Positions 1-9,511 of a stretch of 12,703 bases of DNA are shown here, one piece after another; the stretch's first letter is position 1, and every line of letters starts with the position of its first letter. This DNA comes from Pseudomonadota bacterium (GTDB taxonomy: Bacteria; Pseudomonadota; Gammaproteobacteria; Burkholderiales; Burkholderiaceae). Where the stretch lies: assembly GCA_029777935.1 (NCBI GenBank), contig JAKORH010000207.1:1-12703 (forward strand), in the 5' to 3' direction. A model generated the notes under the pieces. It did no database searches, was not told the origin of the DNA, and saw only the letters and a list, made by a program, of their open reading frames with translations. Both the position numbers and the translations under genes were made by a program.

Positions 1-189
1 CCCGAGCTGAACCCGGTCGAGCACGTCTGGGACGAGCTGCGCGAGAAGCACTTCCACAACGTCGTCTTCGACAGCATCGCGGCCCTCGAAGACCACCTCG
101 CCACCAGCCTGCTGACGCTCGAAAACAACCACCACCGGATCCGCTCGATCGTCGCCTGGCCGTGGATTATTAGTGCTTTATTGAATTAG
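1..189 (+). CDS. IS630-family transposase, C-terminal fragment (5' truncated by window)
   Basis: An open frame runs from base 1 to a TAG at 187-189 and gives 62 residues. It begins PELNPVEHVWDELREK, the C-terminal signature of IS630-type DDE transposases (P-x-LNP-[IV]-E-x-x-W); the Glu of this motif is normally the last acidic residue of the catalytic triad. The rest of the protein lies upstream of the window, so integrity of the gene cannot be judged. The last codons turn AT-rich (TGGATTATTAGTGCTTTATTG), unlike the GC-rich neighbours, which fits the end of an insertion sequence. The gene stops 27 bp before the stop codon of the convergent Nudix gene. The family call is from motif recognition; subgroup unknown. 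Confidence 0.85.
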   Translation, partial: PELNPVEHVWDELREKHFHNVVFDSIAALEDHLATSLLTLENNHHRIRSIVAWPWIISALLN

Positions 190-216
190 AAATGGAATAA
201 GGCCGGTTCTGAGGGC
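1..216 (+). mobile_element. Right-hand end of an IS630-like insertion sequence (boundary approximate)
   Basis: The transposase C-terminus and the AT-rich stretch at about 163-200 indicate the end of an IS. The true outer edge should lie between the transposase stop (189) and the Nudix stop codon (217-219), because the Nudix gene looks complete. The terminal inverted repeat cannot be identified without the left end, which is outside the window. IS630 elements usually duplicate a TA target, but that cannot be checked here. Confidence 0.5.
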
Positions 217-1044
217 TCAGGCGCGGCGCAGCAGTGCGTCGAGCGCGACCAGCGCCGACTCGAGCGTGAAATCATCACGCTCGATCGCAGCCACGACGTC
301 CGCGAGTGGGCACAACGCGAACTCGGCGACCTCGCCGTCGTTGTTGCGCGGGGTAAAGCCCGCCGGCAGCAAGGCGTCGAATGCCTGCACGACCTCGGAC
401 TGGTAGCCCTCCGGAACGCGCCGCGCGATGTGCACGCGGCCGCCGCGCACGGCCGTTTGTGGCGCGAGATCGAGGCCGGCTTCCTCGCGTGCCTCGCGCG
501 CCAGCGCGTCGGACTCGCTTTCGCCGGCCGGCACCATGCCGCCGACGAGGTTGTCCAGGCGGCCGGGGTCGATCTGTTTGTGCGCTGAGCGCCGCGCGAC
601 CCACATGTCATCCATCGTAGCGAACCCGTTCAGGTGCACCGCGGTCGTCGTGATGCCGAGCGTGCGGCAGGCGGCGCGCTCGATCGTGGCGATCGGCGCG
701 GCGCCGGGTGCGGGGCGGACGTCGAGCGGCTCGTCGCGCCAGCCGCGCAGCAGACCGGCGTCGCGCAGCCGCAGGGCCGCGCCGAAGAGCAGGGCGGTGC
801 GCGCCTGCGCATCGAGGCCGGCGTCGTCCAGCACGAGCCGGTAGTCGCGCAGCAGGAAGCGCGGTTCGTGTGTCGCGAGAAAGCTGGCCACGTCGGGGTG
901 CGCGACGCCCACCTCGGCACCGGCCATCACGATCGGCGGCCAGTCGTCCGGCGACGGCTGCTGCGCACGCGCGAGCAATCTTTCCTGCAGCGCGCGCAAC
1001 CGCTCGCGGCTCAATCGCTTTGGAACAGCGTTGGCGCGGCTCAC
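217..1044 (-). CDS. DUF4743-containing Nudix hydrolase
   Basis: A 275-residue protein. Residues about 10-140 match the DUF4743-type N-terminal region, followed by a Nudix domain. The Nudix box is complete at 169-191: G169, E175, R183-E184, E187-E188, G190-L191, as in GX5EX7REUXEEXGU. The preceding HLNGF and [20 protein letters not shown] segments are typical of this subfamily. Its eukaryotic relatives include the Nudix part of fission yeast Tnr3 and plant Nudix proteins, reported to hydrolyse damaged thiamine diphosphates; applying that substrate here is inference. The start is GTG at 1042-1044, overlapping the lysS stop (GTGA), with a GAAGAG Shine-Dalgarno-like run inside the lysS 3' end. 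It is the last gene of the prfB-SDR-lysS operon and converges on the IS end. No residue is missing; a cytosolic Mg-dependent diphosphatase is expected. Confidence 0.9.
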   Translation of the reverse strand: MSRANAVPKRLSRERLRALQERLLARAQQPSPDDWPPIVMAGAEVGVAHPDVASFLATHEPRFLLRDYRLVLDDAGLDAQARTALLFGAALRLRDAGLLRGWRDEPLDVRPAPGAAPIATIERAACRTLGITTTAVHLNGFATMDDMWVARRSAHKQIDPGRLDNLVGGMVPAGESESDALAREAREEAGLDLAPQTAVRGGRVHIARRVPEGYQSEVVQAFDALLPAGFTPRNNDGEVAEFALCPLADVVAAIERDDFTLESALVALDALLRRA

Positions 1045-2552
1045 GCCCGCTCTTCGGGCCGCATGTGCGGAAACAGGATCACGTCGCGGATGCTCGGCGC
1101 GTCGGTCAGCAGCATCACGAAGCGATCGACGCCGACGCCGCAGCCTGCGGCGGGCGGCATGCCGTATTCGAGCGCGCGCACGTAGTCGGCGTCGTAGTAC
1201 ATCGCTTCCTCGTCGCCGGCCTGGCGCGCGCGCACCTGCTCGGCGAAGCGCGCGGCCTGGTCCTCCGGATCGTTCAGCTCCGAGAAGCCATTGGCCATCT
1301 CGCGTCCGGCGATGAAAAGCTCGAAGCGCTCGGTGATGCCAGGCCGGCTATCGGAGGCGCGCGCCAGCGGCGACACCTCGACCGGATAGTCGATGATGTA
1401 GGTCGGCTGCACCAGCTTCGACTCCGCGACCTGTTCGAACAGCGCAAGCTGCAGCGCGCCGAGCCCCGCCTCCTTCGAATGCGTGCTGCCGAGGCGCGCC
1501 AGTTCCGCGTGCAGGAATTCCCGGTCGGCGAGCTGCGCGTCGGTGTAGCGCGGCGCGTGGAAGTGAATCGCCTCGACGATCGTCAGCCGCGCGAATGCGC
1601 GCGACAGGTCGATCGTCCCGCCCTGGTGGCTGAGGACAGCGCTTCCGGTGGCGCGCAGCGCCGTCTCGCGCAGCAACTGCTCGGTGAAGTCCATCAGCCA
1701 GCGGTAATCGTGGTACGCGGCGTAGAACTCCATCATCGTGAACTCGGGGTTGTGGCGCGGGGAGAGCCCCTCGTTGCGGAAGTTGCGGTTGATCTCGAAC
1801 ACGCGTTCGAAGCCGCCGACCACCAGCCGCTTCAGGAACAGCTCTGGCGCGATGCGCAGGAACATGTCGATGCCGAGCGCGTTGTGGTGCGTGACGAACG
1901 GCTTGGCCGCCGCGCCGCCCGGAATCACCTGCAGCATCGGCGTCTCGACCTCGAGGAAGCCGTGCTCGACCATGAACGCTCGCATCGCGGCGATCGCGCG
2001 GCTGCGCGTGACGAACGCGCTGCGCGCGGGCTCGTTCATCATCAGGTCGACATAGCGCTGGCGGTAGCGCGCCTCCTTGTCCTCCAGGCCGCGGAACTTG
2101 TCCGGCAGCGGGCGCAGCGACTTCGCCAGCAGCCGCAGCGACCTGCAATTCACCGACAGTTCGCCCTTCTGCGTCTTGAACAGCGTGCCGCTCGCGCCGA
2201 CGATGTCGCCGAGGTCCCAGCGCTTGAACGCCTCGTAGGCGTCGGCCCCGAGGTCGTTGGGCGTCACGTAAAGCTGGATGCGGCCCGAGCCGTCCTGCAC
2301 GGTGGCGAAGCTCGCCTTGCCCATCACGCGCTTGAGCATCATGCGGCCGGCGACCGTGACTTCGACCCCTTCCTTTGCCAGCGTCTCGCGGTCGAGGGGG
2401 TCGTACCGGTCACGCAGTTCGCCGGCGTGGTGCGTGCGCGTGAAGTCGTTCGGGAATGCCGGGCCGGCCTGGCGCAGCTTCGCGAGCTTGGCGCGCCTCT
2501 CGGCGATGATCTGGTTCTCGTCGATCGGCGCGGGCTGGTCGGTCTCGGTCAT
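1041..2552 (-). CDS. lysS: Lysyl-tRNA synthetase, class II
   Basis: 503 residues, the normal length for bacterial class II LysRS. It attaches lysine to tRNA-Lys in the cytosol. The N-terminal OB-fold anticodon-binding domain spans about 65-145 ([19 protein letters not shown], then [11 protein letters not shown]). Class II motif 1 is around 182-205, motif 2 around 251-275 ([20 protein letters not shown]) and motif 3 near the end ([11 protein letters not shown], then [12 protein letters not shown]). The motif 3 approach reads [10 protein letters not shown] where E. coli has TAGLGIGIDR, a mild change. The ATG at 2550-2552 has a GAAGAA-like Shine-Dalgarno 5-6 nt upstream. A longer open frame continues upstream but overlaps the SDR gene and has no family match. 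It sits 17 bp after the SDR stop and overlaps the Nudix start by 4 bp, so the operon is probably co-translated. Confidence 0.97.
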   Translation of the reverse strand: MTETDQPAPIDENQIIAERRAKLAKLRQAGPAFPNDFTRTHHAGELRDRYDPLDRETLAKEGVEVTVAGRMMLKRVMGKASFATVQDGSGRIQLYVTPNDLGADAYEAFKRWDLGDIVGASGTLFKTQKGELSVNCRSLRLLAKSLRPLPDKFRGLEDKEARYRQRYVDLMMNEPARSAFVTRSRAIAAMRAFMVEHGFLEVETPMLQVIPGGAAAKPFVTHHNALGIDMFLRIAPELFLKRLVVGGFERVFEINRNFRNEGLSPRHNPEFTMMEFYAAYHDYRWLMDFTEQLLRETALRATGSAVLSHQGGTIDLSRAFARLTIVEAIHFHAPRYTDAQLADREFLHAELARLGSTHSKEAGLGALQLALFEQVAESKLVQPTYIIDYPVEVSPLARASDSRPGITERFELFIAGREMANGFSELNDPEDQAARFAEQVRARQAGDEEAMYYDADYVRALEYGMPPAAGCGVGVDRFVMLLTDAPSIRDVILFPHMRPEERA

Positions 2553-2569
2553 GAGGGTTCTTCGTCTGG

Positions 2570-3319
2570 TCAGTCGCGCACGTCGGCCACCGGGATGGTG
2601 CCGAAATCGGGACGTTCGAGGTACGCCAGCACGCGGGTCGCGACGGCGTCGGCGTCGGCGAGCTGGCCGGTTTCCTTCAGTTCGACGAAGTGCGGCTTGC
2701 TCGGGAATCCACTCGCAGCCGACGCCCGCAGCGCGGCCTGCATGTCGGTGTCGATCACGCCGGGCGCGAGCGACACGATGCGCGCCGGATTCGGCTGCAA
2801 CTGCTCGTCCTCCGCCACCACGCGCGCGAAATGGTCCAACCCTGCCTTGGCCGCGCAGTACGCGGCCCAACCCGCGATCGGCCGGCGGCCCGCCCCTGAC
2901 GAGATGTGCAGCACGCGCCGCCGCGCGCTCCAGTGGCGCGTAGCGCGCAGGAACGCGCCGGTCAGCACCAGCGGCGCTTCGAGGTCGACGCGCAGCACGG
3001 CGGCGAGTTCCTCCGCCTCCATCGCCTCGACGGGTCCGACGCGGCCGAGCAGACCGGCGTTGTTGATCAGGTTGGCGGTCGCGTGCCGGCGGCTCGCCTG
3101 CTGATGCAGCCACGCCTCGAGACGCGCGGCCACCCCGACATCGTGCGCCAGATCGAGCGCCCATTGCGTCAGGTGCGCGCCCGCCGCCGTCGCGGCTTCC
3201 TCGAGCGAACGGTCCGGATGGCGCGCGATCGTCAGCAGAGTACGGTCGCGCACGAGCAGTTGCCGCACGAGCGCACGACCCAGGCCGCGCGACGCGCCGG
3301 TGACGACGTAGAGTTCCAC
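2570..3319 (-). CDS. Short-chain dehydrogenase/reductase, sepiapterin/benzil-reductase-like
   Basis: 249 residues, one Rossmann-fold SDR domain. The cofactor motif TGASRGLG is at 7-14, NNAG at 86-89, and the catalytic Ser141-Tyr154-xxx-Lys158 set ([20 protein letters not shown]) is intact, so it should be an active NAD(P)-dependent oxidoreductase. Arg33 after the second strand (IARHP) hints at NADPH. The [10 protein letters not shown] stretch at 185-194 is like sepiapterin reductase and YueD-type benzil reductases; the substrate is unknown. The start is GTG at 3317-3319, chosen because it gives the normal SDR N-terminus and has a run of G (AGGGGG) just upstream, inside the last prfB codons. 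Only 2 bp separate it from the prfB stop, so it is translationally coupled. An SDR between prfB and lysS is not the arrangement I expect; the two are usually adjacent. Confidence 0.92.
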   Translation of the reverse strand: MELYVVTGASRGLGRALVRQLLVRDRTLLTIARHPDRSLEEAATAAGAHLTQWALDLAHDVGVAARLEAWLHQQASRRHATANLINNAGLLGRVGPVEAMEAEELAAVLRVDLEAPLVLTGAFLRATRHWSARRRVLHISSGAGRRPIAGWAAYCAAKAGLDHFARVVAEDEQLQPNPARIVSLAPGVIDTDMQAALRASAASGFPSKPHFVELKETGQLADADAVATRVLAYLERPDFGTIPVADVRD

Positions 3320-3321
3320 TG

Positions 3322-4426
3322 CTACACCCCCTGCTTCAGGCTCGCTTCGATGAACGGGTCCAGATCGCCGTCGAGCACGGCCTGCGTGTTGCCGATCTCG
3401 ACGTTGGTGCGCAGGTCCTTGATGCGCGACTGATCGAGTACGTACGAGCGGATCTGGTGGCCCCAGCCGATGTCGGTCTTGCCTTCCTCCAGCTTGCTCT
3501 GCTCGGCCATCCGCTTGCGCAGCTCCTGCTCGTACAGGCGCGACTTCAGCATCGCCATGCACTCGGCGCGGTTGCGGTGCTGGCTGCGGTCGTTCTGGCT
3601 CTGCACGACGATGCCGGTCGGCAGGTGCGTGATCCGCACCGCGGACTCGGTCTTGTTCACGTGCTGCCCGCCGGCGCCGGAGGCGCGATAGACGTCGATG
3701 CGCAGATCGGCGGGATTGATTTCGATTTCGATCGTTTCGTCGACCTCGGGATAGGCGAACACGCTGGCAAACGACGTGTGGCGGCGCGCATTGGAATCGA
3801 AAGGGGACTTTCGCACCAGCCGGTGGATTCCGGTTTCCGTACGCAACGTGCCGTAGGCGTAACTGCCCGTGATCTTGATCGTTGCGCTCTTGATGCCCGC
3901 GACTTCGCCCGGCGTTTCGTCGAGCAACTCGGCCTTGAAGTCCTTGCGCTCGGCGTAGCGCAGGTACATTCGCTCGAGCATCGCGGCCCAGTCCTGCGCC
4001 TCGGTGCCGCCGGCACCGGCCTGGATCTCGACGAAGCAGTTGTTCGGGTCGAGCGGATTGCTGAACATCCGCTGGAACTCGAGCTCGGCGACCTGCTTGC
4101 CGAGCTGGGCAGCATCGGCTTCGATCGAGATCAGCGTCGCGTCGTCGTTGTCGCCTCGCGCCATCTCGAACAGCTCCTGCGCGTCGCGCAAGCCGCCGGT
4201 CAGCCGCTGCATCCGGCCGACCACGTCGTCGAGCAGCTTCTTTTCCTTGCCGAGTTCCTGCGCCTGCTTCGGATTGTCCCAGACGTTCGGGTTCTCCAGC
4301 TCGCGCTCGACCAGGCTCAGACGCGCGGCCTTGGCATCGACGTCAAAGAAACCTCCGCAGTTCGGCCGCGCGCGTGCTCAGATCGGTGATGCTGGCGGCC
4401 AGTTGATTCAGGCGTTCGGGTTCCAC
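3322..4426 (-). CDS. prfB: Peptide chain release factor 2, with programmed +1 frameshift
   Basis: RF2 recognises UAA and UGA and triggers peptidyl-tRNA hydrolysis. The gene is in two frames. Frame 0 starts at GTG (4424-4426) and encodes 27 residues ending in Leu27 (CTT), then an in-frame TGA at 4343-4345. Skipping one T continues at GAC (4342-4344) for 340 residues to the TAG at 3322-3324, giving 367 residues in all; E. coli RF2 has 365. The long second frame carries the stop-recognition SPF tripeptide ([15 protein letters not shown]) and the catalytic GGQ loop ([19 protein letters not shown]). The GTG is the only possible start, because an in-frame TAA lies just upstream. A TATAAT box lies 25 bp before it. 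It heads the operon with the SDR, lysS and Nudix genes. The frameshift is regulatory, not a mutation. Confidence 0.96.
4341..4357 (-). promoter_or_regulatory. prfB: prfB programmed +1 frameshift site (autoregulatory)
   Basis: On the minus strand the sequence reads CGGAGGTTTCTTTGACG. It contains an internal Shine-Dalgarno-like GGAGG (4352-4356), 3 nt spacing, the slippery CTT Leu codon (4346-4348), the in-frame stop TGA (4343-4345) and a following C. The layout matches E. coli (AGGGGG, TAT, CTT, TGA, C) with the same 3-nt spacing. When RF2 is scarce, termination at UGA slows and ribosomes slip +1 to make full RF2; when RF2 is plentiful, they stop after 27 residues. The mechanism is established for the family; the site itself is seen directly. 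Confidence 0.95.
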
Positions 4427-4450
4427 GTGCGCTCTCGAGAAAAGTACGCA

Positions 4451-4481
4451 TTATAGGAAGCGGCGCCGCAGCGCGCGCAAA
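4451..4481 (-). promoter_or_regulatory. Candidate sigma-70 promoter for the prfB operon
   Basis: A perfect TATAAT occurs on the minus strand at 4451-4456, in otherwise very GC-rich DNA. A weak -35 candidate, TTGCGC (4476-4481), lies 19 bp upstream, longer than the ideal 17. Transcription would start near 4444, leaving a leader of about 18 nt with GAGAG before the GTG start. The position just upstream of prfB makes it the likely operon promoter. The -10 call is fairly good, the -35 call weak. Confidence 0.5.
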
Positions 4482-4501
4482 GCCGCCGGGGAAGACCGCG
4501 A

Positions 4502-6490
<1,989 letters not shown>

Positions 6491-6521
6491 CCTCCATGTA
6501 GCGAGTCCGTAAGGCGATGCG

Positions 6522-8213
6522 TCAGACCAGCGCGTGCTCGACGACCAGCGTCACGCGGCGCTGTCCCTGGAAATCGTCGGCCATCGGCCGGTAGGCGAGC
6601 CGCGCGCGCGTGGGAAGCGCGGTGGTGTGGCGGAACCACATCGCGCCGAAGCGCCGCCCCTGCAGCTCGACGGTGAGCTTCAGGTGCTGGTCCTTGACCA
6701 GCCGCTGCTCGACCAGCGCGAATTCGTTGTCGAACAGCGGCGGCGGAAACCCCTGGCCCCAGATCTGGCGCTCGATCGCCTCCACTAGGCCGAGCGTGAT
6801 CTCCGCGGTCGCCAGCGGGCCGTCGGTGTCGATCGTGGGGCGGAACAGGGCGGCGTCGGCGGTCGCGCGCGTGGCGTCCTCGAACGCGCGCGCGAACCCG
6901 TCGTAGTGCTCCGCGCGCAGCGTCAGTCCCGCGGCCATCGCGTGACCGCCGAACTTCTCGACCAGTTGCGGCGCGCGCTTGGTCACGAGGTCGAGCGTGT
7001 CGCGCAGATGCACGCCTTCGATCGAACGGCCCGAGCCGCGTAGCGTCGCTTCGTCGACGCGCGCGCAGGCCACGGTCGGGCGATGGAACTTCTCCTTCAC
7101 GCGTGACGCGACCAGGCCGACGACGCCCTGGTGCCAGCCCTCGTTGAACAGCGTGATCGTGCGCCGCTCCATCGACGCGCCGTCCAGTTCCGCCAGCGCA
7201 TCGAGCTGCATGTCGACCTCGATCGCTCGCCGCTCGCGGTTCAGCTCGTCGAGCTGGCGCGCCAGCGCGAGCGCACGCTCGAAGCCGTCGGCCAGCAGGC
7301 ACTCGATGCCGGTCGACATGTCCGCCAGCCTCCCTGCGGCGTTGATCCGCGGCGCCAGCGCGAAGCCGAGATCGCTCGGGCGTGCCAGTTGCGCGCTGCG
7401 GCCGGCGACCTGGAACAGCGCGGCCAGGCCCGGCTGCAGGCGGCCGGCGTGGATGCATTCGAGCCCGGCCGCAACGAGAATACGGTTGTTGCGGTCGAGC
7501 CGCACGACGTCGGCGACAGTGCCGAGCGCGACGAGGTCGAGCAACGCGTCCAGCCGCGGCTGCGAGGCCTCGCTGAAGCGACCGCGCGCACGCAATTCCG
7601 CGCGCAGCGCGAGCAGTACGTAGAACATCACGCCGACGCCGGCCAGATGCTTGCTCGGAAAGCCGCAGCCCGACTGGTTTGGATTGACGATTGCCGCCGC
7701 CTCCGGCAAGCGCGGCCCGGGCAGGTGGTGGTCGGTGATCAGCACTTCGATGCCGAGCGCGCTGGCGCGCGCCACGCCGTCGACGCTGGCGATGCCGTTG
7801 TCGACCGTGATCAGCAGGTCCGGCTGGCGCTGCGCGGCCAGATCGACGATCTGCGGCGTCAGGCCGTAGCCATACTCGAAGCGGTTCGGCACCAGGTAGT
7901 CGACCTCGGCCCCGAGCGCCCGCAGTCCGCGCAGCGCGACCGCGCACGCAGTCGCGCCGTCGCAGTCATAGTCGGCGACGATCGTCATTCGCCGGCGCGC
8001 GTCGATCGCGTCGGCGAGCAGGCGTGCGGCGTGGTCGATGTGCGCCAGCCGCTGCGGAGCGATCAGATCGCGCGTGACGAGCGTTAGATCGTTCAGCGAC
8101 GCCACTCCGCGAGCCGCGAGTGCACGCGCCAGCGGGCGCGGCAGCCCGGCGTCGGCCAGCCGCTGCGCGGCGGCAGCGTCGAACGTGCGCGCGACGAACT
8201 GCGTTGCGCTCAT
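6522..8213 (-). CDS. recJ: Single-stranded-DNA-specific 5'-3' exonuclease RecJ
   Basis: 563 residues (E. coli RecJ has 577). RecJ degrades single-stranded DNA 5' to 3' in RecF-pathway recombination, mismatch repair and base-excision repair. The DHH-family motifs are in order: VADYDCDG (residues 79-86), VDNG (137-140), DHH (161-163), then LDLVALGTVADVV and RINAAGRLADM. The DHHA1 half follows, with GWHQGVVGLVASR, GSGRSIEGVHL and KFGGHAMAAGL. The C-terminal OB-like region ends at TGA 6522-6524. The ATG at 8211-8213 is chosen over an upstream in-frame ATG because a strong GAGGAG (8219-8224) lies 5 nt before it and MSATQFVAR suits the family. It lies downstream of the rpfE-like gene on the same strand, separated by 198 bp holding a palindrome. 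Confidence 0.97.
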   Translation of the reverse strand: MSATQFVARTFDAAAAQRLADAGLPRPLARALAARGVASLNDLTLVTRDLIAPQRLAHIDHAARLLADAIDARRRMTIVADYDCDGATACAVALRGLRALGAEVDYLVPNRFEYGYGLTPQIVDLAAQRQPDLLITVDNGIASVDGVARASALGIEVLITDHHLPGPRLPEAAAIVNPNQSGCGFPSKHLAGVGVMFYVLLALRAELRARGRFSEASQPRLDALLDLVALGTVADVVRLDRNNRILVAAGLECIHAGRLQPGLAALFQVAGRSAQLARPSDLGFALAPRINAAGRLADMSTGIECLLADGFERALALARQLDELNRERRAIEVDMQLDALAELDGASMERRTITLFNEGWHQGVVGLVASRVKEKFHRPTVACARVDEATLRGSGRSIEGVHLRDTLDLVTKRAPQLVEKFGGHAMAAGLTLRAEHYDGFARAFEDATRATADAALFRPTIDTDGPLATAEITLGLVEAIERQIWGQGFPPPLFDNEFALVEQRLVKDQHLKLTVELQGRRFGAMWFRHTTALPTRARLAYRPMADDFQGQRRVTLVVEHALV

Positions 8214-8247
8214 GCCGACTCCTCGCCGCGGTGAAAGGACTTGTTGA

Positions 8248-8330
8248 ACCACAGAGGCACAGAGGCACAGAGAAGGCGGAAGGACGCAAGACCTGACGCT
8301 CGTTCCTCTGTGCCTCTGTGCCTCTGTGGT
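8248..8330. repeat. Long palindromic repeat, 25-bp perfect arms made of 8-bp units
   Basis: The left arm 8248-8272 and right arm 8306-8330 are perfect reverse complements over 25 bp, separated by a 33-bp spacer (8273-8305). Each arm is itself a tandem repeat: the left reads ACC, then ACAGAGGC twice, then ACAGAG. Base composition differs from the flanking genes. It lies between recJ and the rpfE-like gene. Spurious translations through it contain HRGTEAQR and LCASVPLW, word patterns I recall from many spurious small ORFs in unrelated bacteria, so it is probably a dispersed repeat family. As RNA it would form a strong stem-loop, but there is no T-run to make it a canonical terminator. Confidence 0.93.
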
Positions 8331-8411
8331 GAATTCGCCTTGGCGATCATCGGACTCAGCTCCGGCGCTTGCTGTTCGGCTGGATCGAGTCGTGCAGCGG
8401 CCCGACCCGGC

Positions 8412-9461
8412 TCATGCCACCGGCTCCGCGAGCAGTTCGCCGAGGGCGGCGCGGCGCCAGAAGCGCAGCCGATCGCTTCGGCGCAGCGACAGCACGCGCA
8501 CCGCATGGTGCCCGCACAGCACGAGCTCGATCGATTCGAAGCCGGCCGCGAACGCGCGCGCGCACAGCCGCTCCAGCCGCGCATCCATCGCGGCCAGGCC
8601 TTCGAGCCACACGCCCCACGCATCGAATGCGGCCGGCTCGGCCAGGTCGCTCCACAGCGACAGCGCGTCGCCGGCGCGCCGCGGCAGGTCGCCTTCGTCG
8701 TGCAGCGCGGCCGGCGGCACGCCGGAGGCGAGCGCCCAGCCGCGCGGCACCGGATCGTCCGACACCACGGCCGCGAAGGGCGCACGCGGCAGCGGCGCCC
8801 ACGCGCCGCCCCCATGCAGCCACACGCCGTTGACCGGCGGCAGGTCGCGGCTCGCGCGCGCGGCGTTGACCGCGTGCTCATGCCAGCGCATCTGGATCTC
8901 GTTCAACACCTTGCGCCAGCGCGCGGCGTCGGCGCCTTGCGGCAGCGACGCGCTCACGGGTCGACCGCGTGCCGCCAGCAACGGTGCCGCATCGAGCTGC
9001 CATGGACGCTCGGTCTGCACGAACCACGCATCGTGCCGCAACCGTTTCAGCAGCGCGTCGTGAGCGCGCAGCGCCGCGTCGGCCTCGACGGCGAGCGCAT
9101 CGGCCTCGGCTTCGGTGAGTTGCGCGTCGGCGCTGCGTCCGACCAGCAGCTCGTCGCGGCCGATGTCGATGTGGATCGGGTCGCAGTGCCACCATTGCGC
9201 GCCGTCGTCGGGCAGGATCGCGCTGGCATGGCTCGACGCGCGCCAGGCATAAGGTGCCGTGACCGGACTCCCGCGGCCGCCGAACGCGTGCCACAGCCAG
9301 CCGAGATGCGCGGCGCGGCGCGCGGCGCGCGGCACGTCATCGGGCGCGCGGCGCGCACGCGCCAGACGCGCTGCGATCGTGCCGGTCGGCGCGGCGGCGA
9401 GGACATCGGGCGCGATGGGCGCGGGAACCAGACTGCCCGGCACGACGACAAACCATTTCAT
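8412..9461 (-). CDS. RpfE/COG4255-type protein (often annotated phosphoglycerate mutase-like)
   Basis: 349 residues, beginning MKWFVVVPGSLVP. Recognisable family blocks are HCDPIHIDIGRDEL (92-105) and NEIQMRWHEH followed by DLPPVNGVWLHGGG (187-219). These belong to a family annotated as RpfE-type regulatory protein in Xanthomonas and as cofactor-independent phosphoglycerate-mutase-like (COG4255) in betaproteobacteria. The biochemical role is not established; the resemblance to alkaline-phosphatase-fold mutases is weak by eye and I would not assign that activity. No signal peptide or membrane segment is seen. The ATG at 9459-9461 gives the usual family N-terminus but has no clear Shine-Dalgarno. 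It is divergent from lolC (50 bp apart) and followed on the same strand by recJ, an association I remember from both beta- and gammaproteobacteria. Confidence 0.85.
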   Translation of the reverse strand: MKWFVVVPGSLVPAPIAPDVLAAAPTGTIAARLARARRAPDDVPRAARRAAHLGWLWHAFGGRGSPVTAPYAWRASSHASAILPDDGAQWWHCDPIHIDIGRDELLVGRSADAQLTEAEADALAVEADAALRAHDALLKRLRHDAWFVQTERPWQLDAAPLLAARGRPVSASLPQGADAARWRKVLNEIQMRWHEHAVNAARASRDLPPVNGVWLHGGGAWAPLPRAPFAAVVSDDPVPRGWALASGVPPAALHDEGDLPRRAGDALSLWSDLAEPAAFDAWGVWLEGLAAMDARLERLCARAFAAGFESIELVLCGHHAVRVLSLRRSDRLRFWRRAALGELLAEPVA

Positions 9462-9466
9462 CGCAC

Positions 9467-9490
9467 CGATTCTACGGACCGCTAGAATCG
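9467..9490. promoter_or_regulatory. 8-bp inverted repeat with TAGAAT on both strands, between rpfE-like gene and lolC
   Basis: CGATTCTA (9467-9474), an 8-bp spacer and TAGAATCG (9483-9490) form a perfect inverted repeat in the 50-bp divergent gap. Each arm holds TAGAAT, one mismatch from the -10 consensus TATAAT. On the plus strand (9483-9488) it lies 23 bp before the lolC TTG. On the minus strand (9469-9474) it lies only 7 bp before the rpfE-like ATG, which would give a leaderless transcript. I see no good -35 on either strand. It could be a pair of face-to-face -10 elements or an operator. Confidence 0.4.
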
Positions 9491-9511
9491 CCGCGCTCTC
9501 GAAGCGACCAA

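Noticed and set aside
209..220. CTGAG-GG-CTCAG palindrome at the Nudix stop codon as a terminator
   Set aside because: The stem is 5 bp with a 2-nt loop and no T-run; probably chance.
708..3104. Long plus-strand open frame (798 codons) across lysS, the SDR and part of the Nudix gene
   Set aside because: It is antisense to three genes with clear family motifs, is rich in Arg/Ala low-complexity sequence and has no recognisable domain. High GC makes stop codons rare in the mirrored frame.
3322..4224. prfB as a shorter gene starting at an internal ATG (300 codons)
   Set aside because: This would drop the N-terminal domain of RF2; the frameshift site and the upstream GTG explain the full 367-residue protein.
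6491..6521. Terminator between the convergent kinase and recJ genes
   Set aside because: I see no inverted repeat or T-run in these 31 bp.
8248..8330. Rho-independent terminator for the rpfE-like gene
   Set aside because: The stem is long enough, but the loop is 33 nt and no T-run follows the stem on the minus strand; a processing or blocking role is possible, a canonical terminator is not supported.
8241..9485. Plus-strand open frame of 414 codons opposite the rpfE-like gene
   Set aside because: It begins inside the palindrome (HRGTEAQR translation) and is antisense to a gene with recognisable family blocks.
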